Shown piece by piece: positions 29,736 to 38,645 of a DNA stretch of 64,000 nt. Made by a program: the position numbers and the translations under genes. The DNA comes from Actinobacillus porcinus (GTDB lineage: Bacteria > Pseudomonadota > Gammaproteobacteria > Enterobacterales > Pasteurellaceae): NCBI RefSeq assembly GCF_901764995.1, contig NZ_CABFKI010000001.1, positions 248,001-312,000 on the forward strand, written 5' to 3'. Each line of letters opens with the position of its first letter. The first letter of the stretch is position 1. The notes under the pieces were generated by a model. The model saw only the letters and a list, made by a program, of their open reading frames with translations. It had not been told where the DNA came from and searched no databases.

Positions 29736-30377
29736 ATGGGACAAGTGATTTTTGTATCAGGCATTGATACGGATGTTGGGAAAACAGTGGCAACAGGTTG
29801 GTATGCGAAAAAACTGATGCAACAAGGTTTTTCTGTGATCACGCAAAAGATGATTCAAACAGGTTGTGAAGGCATTGCCACAGATTTATTGGTACATCGC
29901 CAAATGCAGGGAATGGCAATTTTGCCTGAAGATCAGCAAGGAACGACTTGCCCTTATGTTTTTCGTTATCCTTGCTCGCCACATTTGGCGGCAAAGCTAG
30001 AACAGCGCGAAATTGATCCGCAAAAAATTCAGGCGGCAACGGCGTATTTGGCGCAAAAATATGATTATGTGTTGCTGGAAGGAGCAGGTGGGTTACTCGT
30101 TCCCTATAATGAGTGCCAAACCAGTTTGGATTATGTACAACAACAGGGCTATCCGGTGATTTTAGTCACATCGGGGAAATTGGGGAGCATTAATCATACG
30201 CTATTAAGTTTGGAAGTCTGTCAATCTCGCCAAATTGCCGTACATTCAGTGATTTATAATCAATATCCTGAAGTGGATGAGATAATTGAAAAAGAAACCC
30301 AGCGATATTTGCAGCAATATTTGGCTCGTCAATTTCCCACAACGTCATTTGAATTATTGGGGGTATTGGGAAAATAA
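29736..30377 (+). CDS. bioD: Dethiobiotin synthetase
   Basis: ATP-dependent ring closure of DAPA to dethiobiotin. 213 residues; Walker A-type [13 protein letters not shown] near residue 8 and [11 protein letters not shown] near 113. It follows bioC by 2 nt and ends the operon. Some Pasteurellaceae carry a second bioD; none is visible here. Confidence 0.95.
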   Translation: MGQVIFVSGIDTDVGKTVATGWYAKKLMQQGFSVITQKMIQTGCEGIATDLLVHRQMQGMAILPEDQQGTTCPYVFRYPCSPHLAAKLEQREIDPQKIQAATAYLAQKYDYVLLEGAGGLLVPYNECQTSLDYVQQQGYPVILVTSGKLGSINHTLLSLEVCQSRQIAVHSVIYNQYPEVDEIIEKETQRYLQQYLARQFPTTSFELLGVLGK

Positions 30378-30404
30378 TTTTTGCGTATTATGGATTTTTT
30401 CCGG

Positions 30405-30422
30405 GGAAAATGATAATTTTCC
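30405..30422 (+). terminator. Hairpin after bioD
   Basis: Arms GGAAAAT / ATTTTCC around GATA, 27 nt after the stop and immediately before the TTGACT promoter of yceD. Short and AT-rich; a weak terminator at best. Confidence 0.4.
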
Positions 30423-30423
30423 T

Positions 30424-30452
30424 TTGACTAATTCTTTCTCAAAAGGTAATAT
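30424..30452 (+). promoter_or_regulatory. Sigma70-type promoter before yceD
   Basis: TTGACT (30424-30429), 17-nt spacer, TAATAT (30447-30452): near-consensus. The expected transcription start, about 30459, is only some 3 nt before the yceD ATG at 30462. Confidence 0.7.
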
Positions 30453-30461
30453 GCACGCCCT

Positions 30462-30986
30462 ATGCAAAAGGTAAAACTACCCCTAACTGTTGACCCGGTT
30501 AAAGACGCACAACGCCGATTGGATTATGATGGCTATTATGCTATTAATCAGCTTGAGCGTTTATCTGAGTCAGTAGTCAAAGTGCTCAGCGATGCACAGG
30601 TAACAGTATCGTTTTTCGTTGATCCGCAGAAATTAGTGGTGTTTAAAGGCAAAGCAAGTATTGATGTTGAAGTTGAATGTCAACGTTGCAATCAACCTTT
30701 TAAACAAACCTTGGAATGTGAATTTACTTACAGTCCAATTTCTAATTTAGATAAGATCGATGAATTGCCAGAGATTTATGAACCCATTGAATTCAATGAA
30801 TTCGGGGAAATAGATTTGATTGGTACGATTGAAGACGAACTGATTTTATGTCTGCCGATTGTGCCGATGCATTCATCTGAACACTGTGAAGTGTCCACGC
30901 AGGAACAGGTCTTCGGGCAATTGCCTGAAGAATTGGCTAAAAAACCAAACCCGTTCGCTGTATTAGCTAATTTAAAAAAGAACTAA
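30462..30986 (+). CDS. yceD: YceD (DUF177) 23S rRNA accumulation protein
   Basis: A 174-residue protein conserved beside rpmF and linked to 23S rRNA accumulation. It starts MQKVKLPLTVDPVKDAQRRL as in E. coli and contains CQRC near residue 69 and EFGEIDLIGTIEDELIL near 108. No good ribosome site precedes ATG 30462, and the nearest promoter would leave almost no leader. It heads the rpmF-plsX-fab cluster. Confidence 0.92.
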   Translation: MQKVKLPLTVDPVKDAQRRLDYDGYYAINQLERLSESVVKVLSDAQVTVSFFVDPQKLVVFKGKASIDVEVECQRCNQPFKQTLECEFTYSPISNLDKIDELPEIYEPIEFNEFGEIDLIGTIEDELILCLPIVPMHSSEHCEVSTQEQVFGQLPEELAKKPNPFAVLANLKKN

Positions 30987-31002
30987 CTTAGGAGTATAGC
31001 CA

Positions 31003-31173
31003 ATGGCTGTTCAACAAAACAAAAAATCTCGTTCACGTCGTGATATGCGCCGTTCACATGATGCGTTAACCACTGCTGCAGTATCAGTAGATAAAGCAAG
31101 TGGTGAAACTCACTTACGTCACCATGTAACTGCTGATGGTTACTATCGTGGTCGTAAAGTAATCAACAAGTAA
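31003..31173 (+). CDS. rpmF: 50S ribosomal protein L32
   Basis: A 56-residue basic ribosomal protein beginning [20 protein letters not shown] and ending [22 protein letters not shown] lies just upstream of ATG 31003. Position between yceD and plsX is the conserved order. Confidence 0.97.
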
Positions 31174-31194
31174 TTCCTTTTATAAGGTATTCAC

Positions 31195-32226
31195 TTGAGT
31201 CGTCTAACCCTTGCGTTAGATGTGATGGGCGGGGACATTGGTCCCCGTATTACTATCCCCGCATCTCTAAAAGCGTTGGAAGCTGATCCAGCGTTATCCT
31301 TATTATTATTTGGCGACAGCCAAAAAATCCAATCTGAATTAGATATTTCCTTAAAAAACTTCCCGTCAAATTTACGTGATCGTTTGGAAATTCATCATTG
31401 CTCTCGCGTGATTGGCAACAATCAACATCTTACCGATGCTTTGCGTCATAGCAAAGGAACTTCTATGCGCTTAGCGATTGAAGCGGTTCAAAATGGTGAT
31501 GCGCAAGGTTGTGTCAGCGCGGGGAATACAGGTGCATTAATGGGATTGGCGAAAGTGATTTTGCAGCCACTAAAAGGTATTCAACGTCCTGCTCTTATTT
31601 CATTGTTACCCACGATGGATGGGGGTCATTCTGTGATGTTGGATTTAGGGGCGAATTTAGAATGTAGCGCAGAAAATCTCTATCAATTTGCGCTTATGGG
31701 TGCAATTTTCGCAGAAAATCGGCTAAACTTAGTCTTTCCACGGGTTGCTTTGTTGAATATTGGCGTAGAAGAAATTAAGGGGCATAAGTCTATTCGTGAA
31801 GCGGCAGAAATGCTGTCAAAAGACACCGCACTTAATTATATCGGTTTTATTGAAGGGGATTTATTGCTCAACGGTAAAGCAGATGTTATCGTCAGTGAAG
31901 GATTTGCAGGCAATGTGGCGTTAAAAACCTTGGAAGGTGCGGCGAAAAATGTAATTGGATTGCTAAAAGGGAAATCGCGCAATTATTTACTCAAACCTTT
32001 ATTTGGCAGTTTAATGAAAGTCTTGTTTAAAGACAGTTATCAGCGTTTAAAGGACATTAACCCCGATCAATATAATGGGGCATCTTTAATTGGATTAACA
32101 GCCGTTGTGGTCAAAAGCCACGGCAGTGCCAATGTTGAGGCCTTTGCTAATGCAATTAAAGATGCGGCATTTCAAGCCCGTCAAAACATTCCACAAAAAA
32201 TTTTAGACGGCTTAAAGAAATATTAA
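31195..32226 (+). CDS. plsX: Phosphate acyltransferase PlsX
   Basis: Makes acyl-phosphate from acyl-ACP for phospholipid synthesis. 343 residues; [13 protein letters not shown] at the N-terminus and [12 protein letters not shown] near residue 104 are family signatures. The start codon is TTG at 31195, with AAGGT 6 nt upstream; no ATG fits. An uptake signal lies at 31825. Confidence 0.95.
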   Translation: MSRLTLALDVMGGDIGPRITIPASLKALEADPALSLLLFGDSQKIQSELDISLKNFPSNLRDRLEIHHCSRVIGNNQHLTDALRHSKGTSMRLAIEAVQNGDAQGCVSAGNTGALMGLAKVILQPLKGIQRPALISLLPTMDGGHSVMLDLGANLECSAENLYQFALMGAIFAENRLNLVFPRVALLNIGVEEIKGHKSIREAAEMLSKDTALNYIGFIEGDLLLNGKADVIVSEGFAGNVALKTLEGAAKNVIGLLKGKSRNYLLKPLFGSLMKVLFKDSYQRLKDINPDQYNGASLIGLTAVVVKSHGSANVEAFANAIKDAAFQARQNIPQKILDGLKKY

Positions 32227-32242
32227 AAATAACGAGATAAGT

Positions 32243-33193
32243 ATGAATAGCAAAATTTTAGCAACAGGAAGTTATTTACCTGCTCAGATTCGTACCAATG
32301 CGGATTTGGAAAAAATGGTAGATACTTCAGATGAATGGATTTATACCCGCTCAGGCATGAAAGAGCGCCGCATTGCTGCGGCAGATGAAACCGTGGCAAC
32401 AATGGGAACACAAGCTGCGCTTAAAGCATTAGAAATGGCGAATTTGGATCCGCAAGAGATCGATTTAATTGTGGTGGGAACGACCACAAATTCCCATGCT
32501 TATCCAAGTGCCGCTTGTCAAATTCAAGGTGCATTAGGGATTAAAGATGCCATTTCATTTGATGTGGCAGCAGCATGTACAGGGTTTGTGTATGCGCTTT
32601 CTGTTGCGGATCAATTTGTACGCACAGGACAAGTTAAAAAAGCCTTAGTCATCGGTTCAGATTTAAATTCTCGCCACCTTGATGAAACGGATCGTGGAAC
32701 GGTGGTGTTATTTGGCGATGGTGCAGGCGCGGTGATTCTTGAAGCAAGCGATGAAGCGGGCATTATTTCCACGCATTTGCACGCTTCGGCAGATACAGAA
32801 AATATGCTGGCGTTACCACAATCTGAACGTGGCAATGCACAATCAGGTTATATTTCGATGCAAGGCAATGCGACCTTTAAATTAGCGGTGGGTCAGCTTT
32901 CAAGTGTCGTTGAAGAAACTCTTGAAAAAAATAATTTGCAAAAGTCAGATTTAGATTGGCTTGTGCCACACCAAGCGAATATTCGTATTATTGCGGCAAC
33001 CGCGAAGAAACTCGATATGGATATGTCGCAAGTGGTGTTGACAGTTGAAAAATACGGCAATAACAGCGCGGCAACCGTGCCTGTGGCATTGGATGAAGCT
33101 GTGCGTGATGGACGTATTAAACGTGGTCAGCTTTTATTATTAGAAGCGTTTGGTGGTGGTTGGACTTGGGGTTCAGCTCTCGTGCGTTTTTAG
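32243..33193 (+). CDS. fabH: 3-oxoacyl-[ACP] synthase III (KAS III)
   Basis: Starts fatty acid synthesis by condensing acetyl-CoA and malonyl-ACP. 316 residues; catalytic Cys in [12 protein letters not shown] near residue 112, His in [11 protein letters not shown] near 243 and Asn in [10 protein letters not shown] near 273. It follows plsX by 16 nt. Confidence 0.97.
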   Translation: MNSKILATGSYLPAQIRTNADLEKMVDTSDEWIYTRSGMKERRIAAADETVATMGTQAALKALEMANLDPQEIDLIVVGTTTNSHAYPSAACQIQGALGIKDAISFDVAAACTGFVYALSVADQFVRTGQVKKALVIGSDLNSRHLDETDRGTVVLFGDGAGAVILEASDEAGIISTHLHASADTENMLALPQSERGNAQSGYISMQGNATFKLAVGQLSSVVEETLEKNNLQKSDLDWLVPHQANIRIIAATAKKLDMDMSQVVLTVEKYGNNSAATVPVALDEAVRDGRIKRGQLLLLEAFGGGWTWGSALVRF

Positions 33194-33224
33194 TATAATA
33201 AGTGCGGTGAAATTTAAGAAAGTT

Positions 33225-33252
33225 TTAAAAGGTGCGTTTTAACGCGCCCTTT
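33225..33252 (+). other. Hairpin between fabH and fabD
   Basis: AAAAGG-GCG / CGC-CCTTTT type stem around TTTTAA, ending in TTTT; an uptake signal lies just upstream at 33200-33208. Could reduce read-through or separate transcripts. Confidence 0.45.
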
Positions 33253-33274
33253 TCATCATTAAGAAGGACGAAAA

Positions 33275-34213
33275 ATGAAAAAATTTGCAATGGTTTTCCC
33301 CGGTCAAGGTTCTCAAGCGGTGGGAATGTTAGCGGAGTTAGCAGAACAATTTCCTGTTGTTACCGAAACGTTTAAACAAGCATCGGATGTTCTAGGTTAC
33401 GATTTATGGGCATTAACGCAACAAGGTCCGGCAGAAGAACTTAATAAAACATGGCAAACTCAGCCCGCACTTTTAGCCGCATCAGTGGCGATTTATCGTG
33501 TATGGCAACAACAATATCCGGCGTTAAAACCTGAGGTTATGGCCGGTCATAGCTTGGGTGAGTATTCTGCTTTAGTTTGTGCAGGTGCAATGGATTTCCA
33601 AGATGCCATTAAATTAGTGGAATTACGCGGTAAATTAATGCAACAAGCGGTGCCGGAAGGTACGGGTGCAATGTATGCTATTATTGGGTTGGATAATGAA
33701 AGCATTATTAAAGCATGCAAAGAAGCAGAACAAGGCGAAGTGGTTTCAGCTGTAAACTTTAACTCACCGGGTCAAGTGGTGATTGCGGGAGCAAAAGCGG
33801 CGGTAGAACGTGCGGCGGCGGCTTGTAAAGAAGCGGGGGCGAAACGTGCATTACCATTAGCCGTTAGCGTGCCATCACATTGTGCCTTAATGAAACCGGC
33901 AGCGGATCAATTAGCCGTGTCATTAGAAAGCATTGCCGTGAAAACACCGGAAACGGCAGTGATTAACAATGTTGATGTTAAAACTGAAAACGAAGCGGAC
34001 GCAATCCGTAACGCCCTTGTGCGTCAACTTTACAGCCCTGTTCGTTGGACGGAAACGGTGGAAAAAATGGCGACAAACGGCATCGAAGTTCTCGTGGAAA
34101 TTGGCCCGGGCAAAGTATTAACCGGTTTAACAAGCCGTATTGTTAAAGAGCTTGCTGCCGGTGCAGTAAATGATGTGAAATCATTGGACGCAGTAAAAGA
34201 GTTATTCGCTTAA
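33275..34213 (+). CDS. fabD: Malonyl CoA-acyl carrier protein transacylase
   Basis: Loads malonate on to ACP. 312 residues; FPGQGSQAVGM near the N-terminus, active-site Ser in AGHSLGEYSAL near residue 92 and His in SVPSHCALM near 201. AAGGA precedes ATG 33275. Confidence 0.97.
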   Translation: MKKFAMVFPGQGSQAVGMLAELAEQFPVVTETFKQASDVLGYDLWALTQQGPAEELNKTWQTQPALLAASVAIYRVWQQQYPALKPEVMAGHSLGEYSALVCAGAMDFQDAIKLVELRGKLMQQAVPEGTGAMYAIIGLDNESIIKACKEAEQGEVVSAVNFNSPGQVVIAGAKAAVERAAAACKEAGAKRALPLAVSVPSHCALMKPAADQLAVSLESIAVKTPETAVINNVDVKTENEADAIRNALVRQLYSPVRWTETVEKMATNGIEVLVEIGPGKVLTGLTSRIVKELAAGAVNDVKSLDAVKELFA

Positions 34214-34228
34214 TTTTAATAGGGTAGG

Positions 34229-34244
34229 GGCGTTCGAAAACGCC
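34229..34244 (+). other. Short hairpin between fabD and fabG
   Basis: GGCGTT / AACGCC around CGAA, a stable tetraloop-type hairpin without T-run. Possibly an mRNA stability or processing element. Confidence 0.4.
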
Positions 34245-34276
34245 TTCTACACAGAAAACACAATAGGAAGGATAAA

Positions 34277-35002
34277 ATGCAAGGCAAAATCGCATTAGTG
34301 ACAGGCGCAACGCGTGGTATTGGTAAAGCAATCGCGGAAGAATTAATGTCTAAAGGTGCAACCGTTATTGGTACTGCAACTTCAGAAAAAGGTGCAGAAG
34401 CTATTTCGGCTTATTTGGGTGAAAAGGGTAAAGGTTTTGTACTCAATGTCACAGACGAAAATTCTATTGATGAATTATTAAAGCAAATTAAAGCTGAATT
34501 TGGTGATGTTGATATTTTAGTCAATAACGCAGGTATCACCCGCGATGGTTTATTAATGCGCATGAAAGACAGTGATTGGTTTGATATTATCCAAACAAAC
34601 TTAACATCCGTTTATCGTTTATCTAAAGCGGTACTTCGCCCAATGATGAAAAAAGGCGGTCGTATTATTACTATCGGTTCTGTGGTGGGTTCAATGGGCA
34701 ATCCGGGTCAAACAAACTATTGTGCCGCAAAAGCAGGTTTAATCGGCTTTTCTAAATCACTGGCTAAAGAAGTAGCTTCACGTGGTATTACGGTTAATGT
34801 GGTTGCGCCGGGTTTTATTGCCACAGATATGACAGATGAACTTAACGAAGATCAAAAAAATGCCATTTTGAGCCAAATTCCGGCAGGTGAATTAGGTTTA
34901 CCGAAAGATATTGCAAAAGCAGTGGCATTTTTAGCATCAGATGACGCACGTTACATCAATGGCGAAACATTGCATGTTAACGGTGGGTTGTATATGAACT
35001 AA
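34277..35002 (+). CDS. fabG: 3-oxoacyl-[ACP] reductase
   Basis: NADPH-dependent reduction of beta-ketoacyl-ACP. 241 residues; the glycine motif TGATRGIGKAIA near residue 9 and the catalytic Ser...YxxxK (GSVVGSMGNPGQTNYCAAKAG is the region at about 135-155). AAGGA precedes the ATG. Confidence 0.97.
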   Translation: MQGKIALVTGATRGIGKAIAEELMSKGATVIGTATSEKGAEAISAYLGEKGKGFVLNVTDENSIDELLKQIKAEFGDVDILVNNAGITRDGLLMRMKDSDWFDIIQTNLTSVYRLSKAVLRPMMKKGGRIITIGSVVGSMGNPGQTNYCAAKAGLIGFSKSLAKEVASRGITVNVVAPGFIATDMTDELNEDQKNAILSQIPAGELGLPKDIAKAVAFLASDDARYINGETLHVNGGLYMN

Positions 35003-35216
35003 TCTGCTAACCAGCCCTAGCCAAACTCAATAGGATTTGTTAGAATTTTGCTCGTTTGCATAATTCGAGTATGTACTTAGTTTGGCGAAATATGCTTTTT
35101 CGAATATGCTATGTTGTTTTGTGGTTAGACCAGTAAAAAAAATGGCTTGCAACTTCGGAAAAAATACATACACTATTACCCCAATCGCATTGTGCGAGAA
35201 CTACAAGGAAACAAAA
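35003..35216 (+). promoter_or_regulatory. Structured leader region between fabG and acpP
   Basis: A 214-bp gap. It holds an inverted repeat GCCAAACT (35020-35027) / AGTTTGGC (35079-35086) and an inner CTCG / CGAG (35051-35069). acpP is usually the most expressed gene of the cluster, so a dedicated promoter and structured leader are plausible. The longer frame from 35082 into acpP is not coding. Confidence 0.4.
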
Positions 35217-35447
35217 ATGAGCATTGAAGAACGCGTAAAAAAAATCATTGTTGAACAATTAGGTGTTAAAGAAGAAGAAGTAAAATCTGAAGCTTCATTC
35301 ATCGAAGATTTAGGTGCAGACTCTTTAGACACAGTTGAATTAGTAATGGCTTTAGAAGAAGAATTCGATATCGAAATTCCAGATGAAGAAGCTGAAAAAA
35401 TTACAACAGTTCAATCAGCGATTGATTACGTACAAAACAATCAATAA
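35217..35447 (+). CDS. acpP: Acyl carrier protein
   Basis: A 76-residue, very acidic carrier. [18 protein letters not shown] contains the DSL motif whose serine (about residue 37) holds the phosphopantetheine arm. I start at ATG 35217 with AAGGAA 6 nt upstream, which gives the standard length. fabF does not follow, unlike in E. coli. Confidence 0.98.
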   Translation: MSIEERVKKIIVEQLGVKEEEVKSEASFIEDLGADSLDTVELVMALEEEFDIEIPDEEAEKITTVQSAIDYVQNNQ

Positions 35448-35454
35448 TTCTTAG

Positions 35455-35485
35455 TTAGGCGGTTTTGAAACCGCCTAATTTTTTT
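35455..35485 (+). terminator. acpP terminator
   Basis: TTAGGCGGTTT / AAACCGCCTAA stem followed by seven T. Strong intrinsic terminator closing the fatty acid cluster. An uptake signal follows at 35516. Confidence 0.9.
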
Positions 35486-35688
35486 CCTGCAACAAAGCAA
35501 ATTCCTTTAATTTTTACCGCACTTTATTAACCCCATTATTTTTCCCCCCTTTGGGTGCGAACTGATTTTGATCCAAAATAAACTTTTATCAAATTTTTTT
35601 ATAAATTTTCATAAAAAAGATTGTGCATTTTCATAGTTCCAGTATGATCGCCACGGTTTTTTTTATTAACTCTTTATGGTGATAGCTT

Positions 35689-37038
35689 ATGCTTTATTTA
35701 GAATTTTTATTTCTATTATTAATGCTCTATACCGGTAGCCGTTTTGGTGGTATCGGTTTAGGGGTTATTTCAGGTATCGGTCTTGCGATCGAGGTTTTTG
35801 TGTTGCGTATGCCTTTAGGTAAAGCGCCGATTGACGTAATGCTTGTTATTTTAGCCGTAGTAACCTGTGCGTCTGTGCTTGAAGCAGCAGGTGGTTTAAA
35901 ATACATGTTACAAATTGCAGAACGTATTTTACGTAGCAATCCAAAACGCGTAACCATCCTTGGTCCAATCGTCACCTATGTTATGACCTTTATGTTAGGT
36001 ACGGGTCACTCAGTGTATTCTGTGATGCCAATTATCGGTGATATTGCACTGAAAAATAAAATCCGTCCTGAACGCCCAATGGCGGTATCTTCAGTGGCAT
36101 CACAATTAGCCATTACTTCAAGCCCATTATCAGCGGCAATTGCGTACTATTTAACGCAAATCACAAAAATCCCGGGTTATGAACACATCACCTTATTAAA
36201 TATCATTTCGGTGACTGTGCCGGCGACTTTCTTAGGTACCATGGCAATGGCAATTTATAGCTTACGCCGCGGTAAAGAATTGGAAGATGATCCGGAATAT
36301 CAACGCCGTTTACAAGATCCTGTATGGCGTGAGCGTATTCTAAATACAACCGCAACTTCATTAGATGCAGAATTACCACAATCCGCAAAACTCTCTGTTT
36401 GGTTATTCGTGCTTTCATTAATTACAGTGGTTGTCATTGCGATGTTACCGGAAATCCGTACCGTTGGTGTGCCGGTGGATGGTAAAGCAGTTAAACCGAT
36501 TTCAATGTCTTACATCATTCAAATGATGATGTTATGTTTCGGTGGTATTATCTTAATTGCCACTAAAACCAACCCACAAACTGTACCGAATGGCGTGGTA
36601 TTTAAATCCGGAATGGTGGCGTGTATTGCGATTTTTGGGATTGCATGGATGAGTGATACTTACTTCTCTTATGCAATGCCTGAATTTAAAGCGGCTGTAA
36701 CCAGCATGGTAGAACATTACCCTTGGACATTTGCATTTGCGCTCTTTGCCGTATCTGTGGTAATCAATAGCCAAGCGGCAACGGCGGTAATGATGTTACC
36801 GGTAGGTATTCAATTAGGTTTACCGGCCCCTGTATTAATCGGTTTAATTCCGGCAACCTATGCTTACTTCTTTATTCCTAACTATCCGTCAGATATTGCA
36901 ACCGTAAACTTTGACGTAACAGGAACAACCAAAATCGGCAAATACTATTTCAACCACAGCTTTATGGTGCCGGGTTTAATCGGTGTGGTAGTCGCTTGTT
37001 TAGTGGGTTACACTATCGCGCATATGATTATTGTGTAA
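35689..37038 (+). CDS. dcuB: Anaerobic C4-dicarboxylate transporter, Dcu family
   Basis: A 449-residue membrane carrier with about 10-12 hydrophobic segments, of the DcuA/DcuB family that exchanges fumarate or aspartate for succinate during fumarate respiration. LGTGHSVYSVMPIIGDIA near residue 104 and the NYPSDIATVNFD stretch near 404 are typical. The upstream region is AT-rich but I do not see a convincing FNR box. DcuB rather than DcuA is a best guess. Confidence 0.88.
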   Translation: MLYLEFLFLLLMLYTGSRFGGIGLGVISGIGLAIEVFVLRMPLGKAPIDVMLVILAVVTCASVLEAAGGLKYMLQIAERILRSNPKRVTILGPIVTYVMTFMLGTGHSVYSVMPIIGDIALKNKIRPERPMAVSSVASQLAITSSPLSAAIAYYLTQITKIPGYEHITLLNIISVTVPATFLGTMAMAIYSLRRGKELEDDPEYQRRLQDPVWRERILNTTATSLDAELPQSAKLSVWLFVLSLITVVVIAMLPEIRTVGVPVDGKAVKPISMSYIIQMMMLCFGGIILIATKTNPQTVPNGVVFKSGMVACIAIFGIAWMSDTYFSYAMPEFKAAVTSMVEHYPWTFAFALFAVSVVINSQAATAVMMLPVGIQLGLPAPVLIGLIPATYAYFFIPNYPSDIATVNFDVTGTTKIGKYYFNHSFMVPGLIGVVVACLVGYTIAHMIIV

Positions 37039-37054
37039 TCGCCCATTTTTTCAA

Positions 37055-37088
37055 AACAGCCAAGAGTTTTCTTTTGGCTGTTTTTTTT
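37055..37088 (+). terminator. dcuB terminator
   Basis: AACAGCCAA / TTGGCTGTT stem followed by a T-run, 17 nt after the stop codon. Confidence 0.9.
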
Positions 37089-37159
37089 ATTTTAGGCTGA
37101 ATAGATTTTGCCAAGTGCGGTGTATAATAGCTACGTTTTTTTATTTTTGAGATATGACT

Positions 37160-37723
37160 ATGTCCGATTATACCTTGTGGGTGATTGCCTTTGGTTTATC
37201 AATGGATGCCTTTGCGGTGTCTGTGACCAAAGGTTTATGTTTAATTGAATTTTCGTGGAAATTTGCCTTACGTATTGCGCTTTGTTTCGGTATTTTCCAA
37301 GCTTTAATGCCCGTGATTGGCTATTATATTGGTTTGAATTTCAGCGAATACATTACCGAATTTGATCATTGGATCGCCTTTATCCTACTTTGCTTAATCG
37401 GCATTAATATGATACGAGAATCCTTGAGCGAAGATGATGAAGATGATGATCCCACTGATTTCAGCGTCAAACATCTCATCACGTTAGGCATTGCCACCAG
37501 TATCGATGCTCTTGCTATGGGCGTTTCTTTTGCTTTCTTACAAGTGAATATCGGCATTACGACCGCTATGATTGGTGTGACAACGGCTGTTTTATGTTTA
37601 ATCGGCGTTAAAGCCGGGCATTGGCTGGGCGGAAAAATCCGTAAACATGCGGAATTATTGGGAGGCATTGCCCTGATCGGCATTGGTATTCATATTTTGT
37701 ATGAGCACCAAGTGTTTGGTTAG
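37160..37723 (+). CDS. mntP: Manganese efflux pump MntP
   Basis: A six-segment Mn(II) exporter of 187 residues. AFGLSMDAFAVSVTKGL near residue 10 and TLGIATSIDALAMGVSFAF near 112 are the two repeated MntP halves with membrane aspartates. Start: the second ATG (37160) fits the GAG spacing and family N-terminus better than 37154. TATAAT at 37123-37128 is a likely -10, directly after an uptake signal (37113-37121). No Mn riboswitch is recognisable in the short leader. Confidence 0.93.
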   Translation: MSDYTLWVIAFGLSMDAFAVSVTKGLCLIEFSWKFALRIALCFGIFQALMPVIGYYIGLNFSEYITEFDHWIAFILLCLIGINMIRESLSEDDEDDDPTDFSVKHLITLGIATSIDALAMGVSFAFLQVNIGITTAMIGVTTAVLCLIGVKAGHWLGGKIRKHAELLGGIALIGIGIHILYEHQVFG

Positions 37724-37730
37724 GAAAAAT

Positions 37731-37752
37731 GGGGCGAAAAATCTTTCGCCCC
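37731..37752. terminator. GGGGCGAAA-type palindrome acting as bidirectional terminator
   Basis: Arms GGGGCGAAA / TTTCGCCCC around a 4-nt centre (AATC), between convergent mntP and pnuC. A solo copy of the end palindrome of the six-palindrome repeat. Confidence 0.75.
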
Positions 37753-37774
37753 TGTAATGTATTCTTTTCTTACA

Positions 37775-38455
37775 CTAAACCGTTTTCTTCGCTAATTTCG
37801 TCCAGTTGTAATAACCATAAACGGAATTCAATAAATAAGCACCATACATTAAATACATCGCGGGGGTTTCCGCCCAAAGCCAGATGGAAAGAATGTTGAT
37901 GATAATCCAGAGAATCCATTGTTCGCTATAACGCAAAATCATTAAAAGTTGCGCCGCAACAACCAGCACCGTGGTGACACCATCAAGACTGACGGATTGC
38001 CCATCGGTGGTTTTCAAGATGCTGATAAAGGCAAGAGAGCCAATTAAAACGGCACTAATTAAGGTGAGCCAGCCTTTTACGGTAAGAAATTTGGCTTCAA
38101 CCACTTCCACTTTATCTTGGCTTTGCATGTTTTGTTTCCAAAGGAAATAGCCAATAAATTGCGCAGGGATGTAAACATAAAGCGTGGTGGTCATTTCACC
38201 ATAGAATTTGTTGTCCAACGCTACATAAAAATAGGTGTAAGCAAAAATAAGCCCAAATAAGTAGTTACTGATTTTCCCTTTCCCGACAAAGACCACGCAC
38301 AAAATCCCGGCAATCCCTGAAATCATTGCTAATAATGAATCGGGCGCTTGAACGTAAGCAAAGATTTGCGCTGCCAAAAAGAGAAACAACCAAGCTAATT
38401 CAAAGGGTTTCCAACCGCCGAAAAATTCGTCTTTGAGTTTGTTTACAAGAGTCAT
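37775..38455 (-). CDS. pnuC: Nicotinamide riboside transporter PnuC
   Basis: Inner membrane transporter for nicotinamide riboside, the usable form of V factor in NAD-dependent Pasteurellaceae. 226 residues with about seven hydrophobic segments. I start at ATG 38455 (AGAAGGA upstream) since the longer frame to 38500 adds residues with no family match. Pattern FGGWKPFELAWLFLF and WILWIIINILSIWLW are typical. The divergent region to rapA holds an uptake signal at 38494. Confidence 0.92.
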   Translation of the reverse strand: MTLVNKLKDEFFGGWKPFELAWLFLFLAAQIFAYVQAPDSLLAMISGIAGILCVVFVGKGKISNYLFGLIFAYTYFYVALDNKFYGEMTTTLYVYIPAQFIGYFLWKQNMQSQDKVEVVEAKFLTVKGWLTLISAVLIGSLAFISILKTTDGQSVSLDGVTTVLVVAAQLLMILRYSEQWILWIIINILSIWLWAETPAMYLMYGAYLLNSVYGYYNWTKLAKKTV

Positions 38456-38645
38456 AGTACATCCTTCTATTAAAAAATTTGTTTGATTTTTACACCGCAC
38501 TTTTTTTAAGTCAAGAATAAATTACATTTAACCCTAAAAAATGTGATTTAGATCTCATATTTGTAAAATATTTGATACATAGCATTATGCGCCGGAAATC
38601 GGTAGAATAGCGCGCTTTTGAGTAGGTTAGCGGAGAGAAAATAAC

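Noticed and set aside
35082-35216. 45-residue extension of acpP
   Set aside because: ACP has a fixed length of about 76 residues, and AAGGAA precedes ATG 35217; the extension is leader DNA.
37039-37159. Manganese (yybP-ykoY) riboswitch upstream of mntP
   Set aside because: Only about 30 nt remain between the likely -10 box and the start codon; too short for the aptamer.
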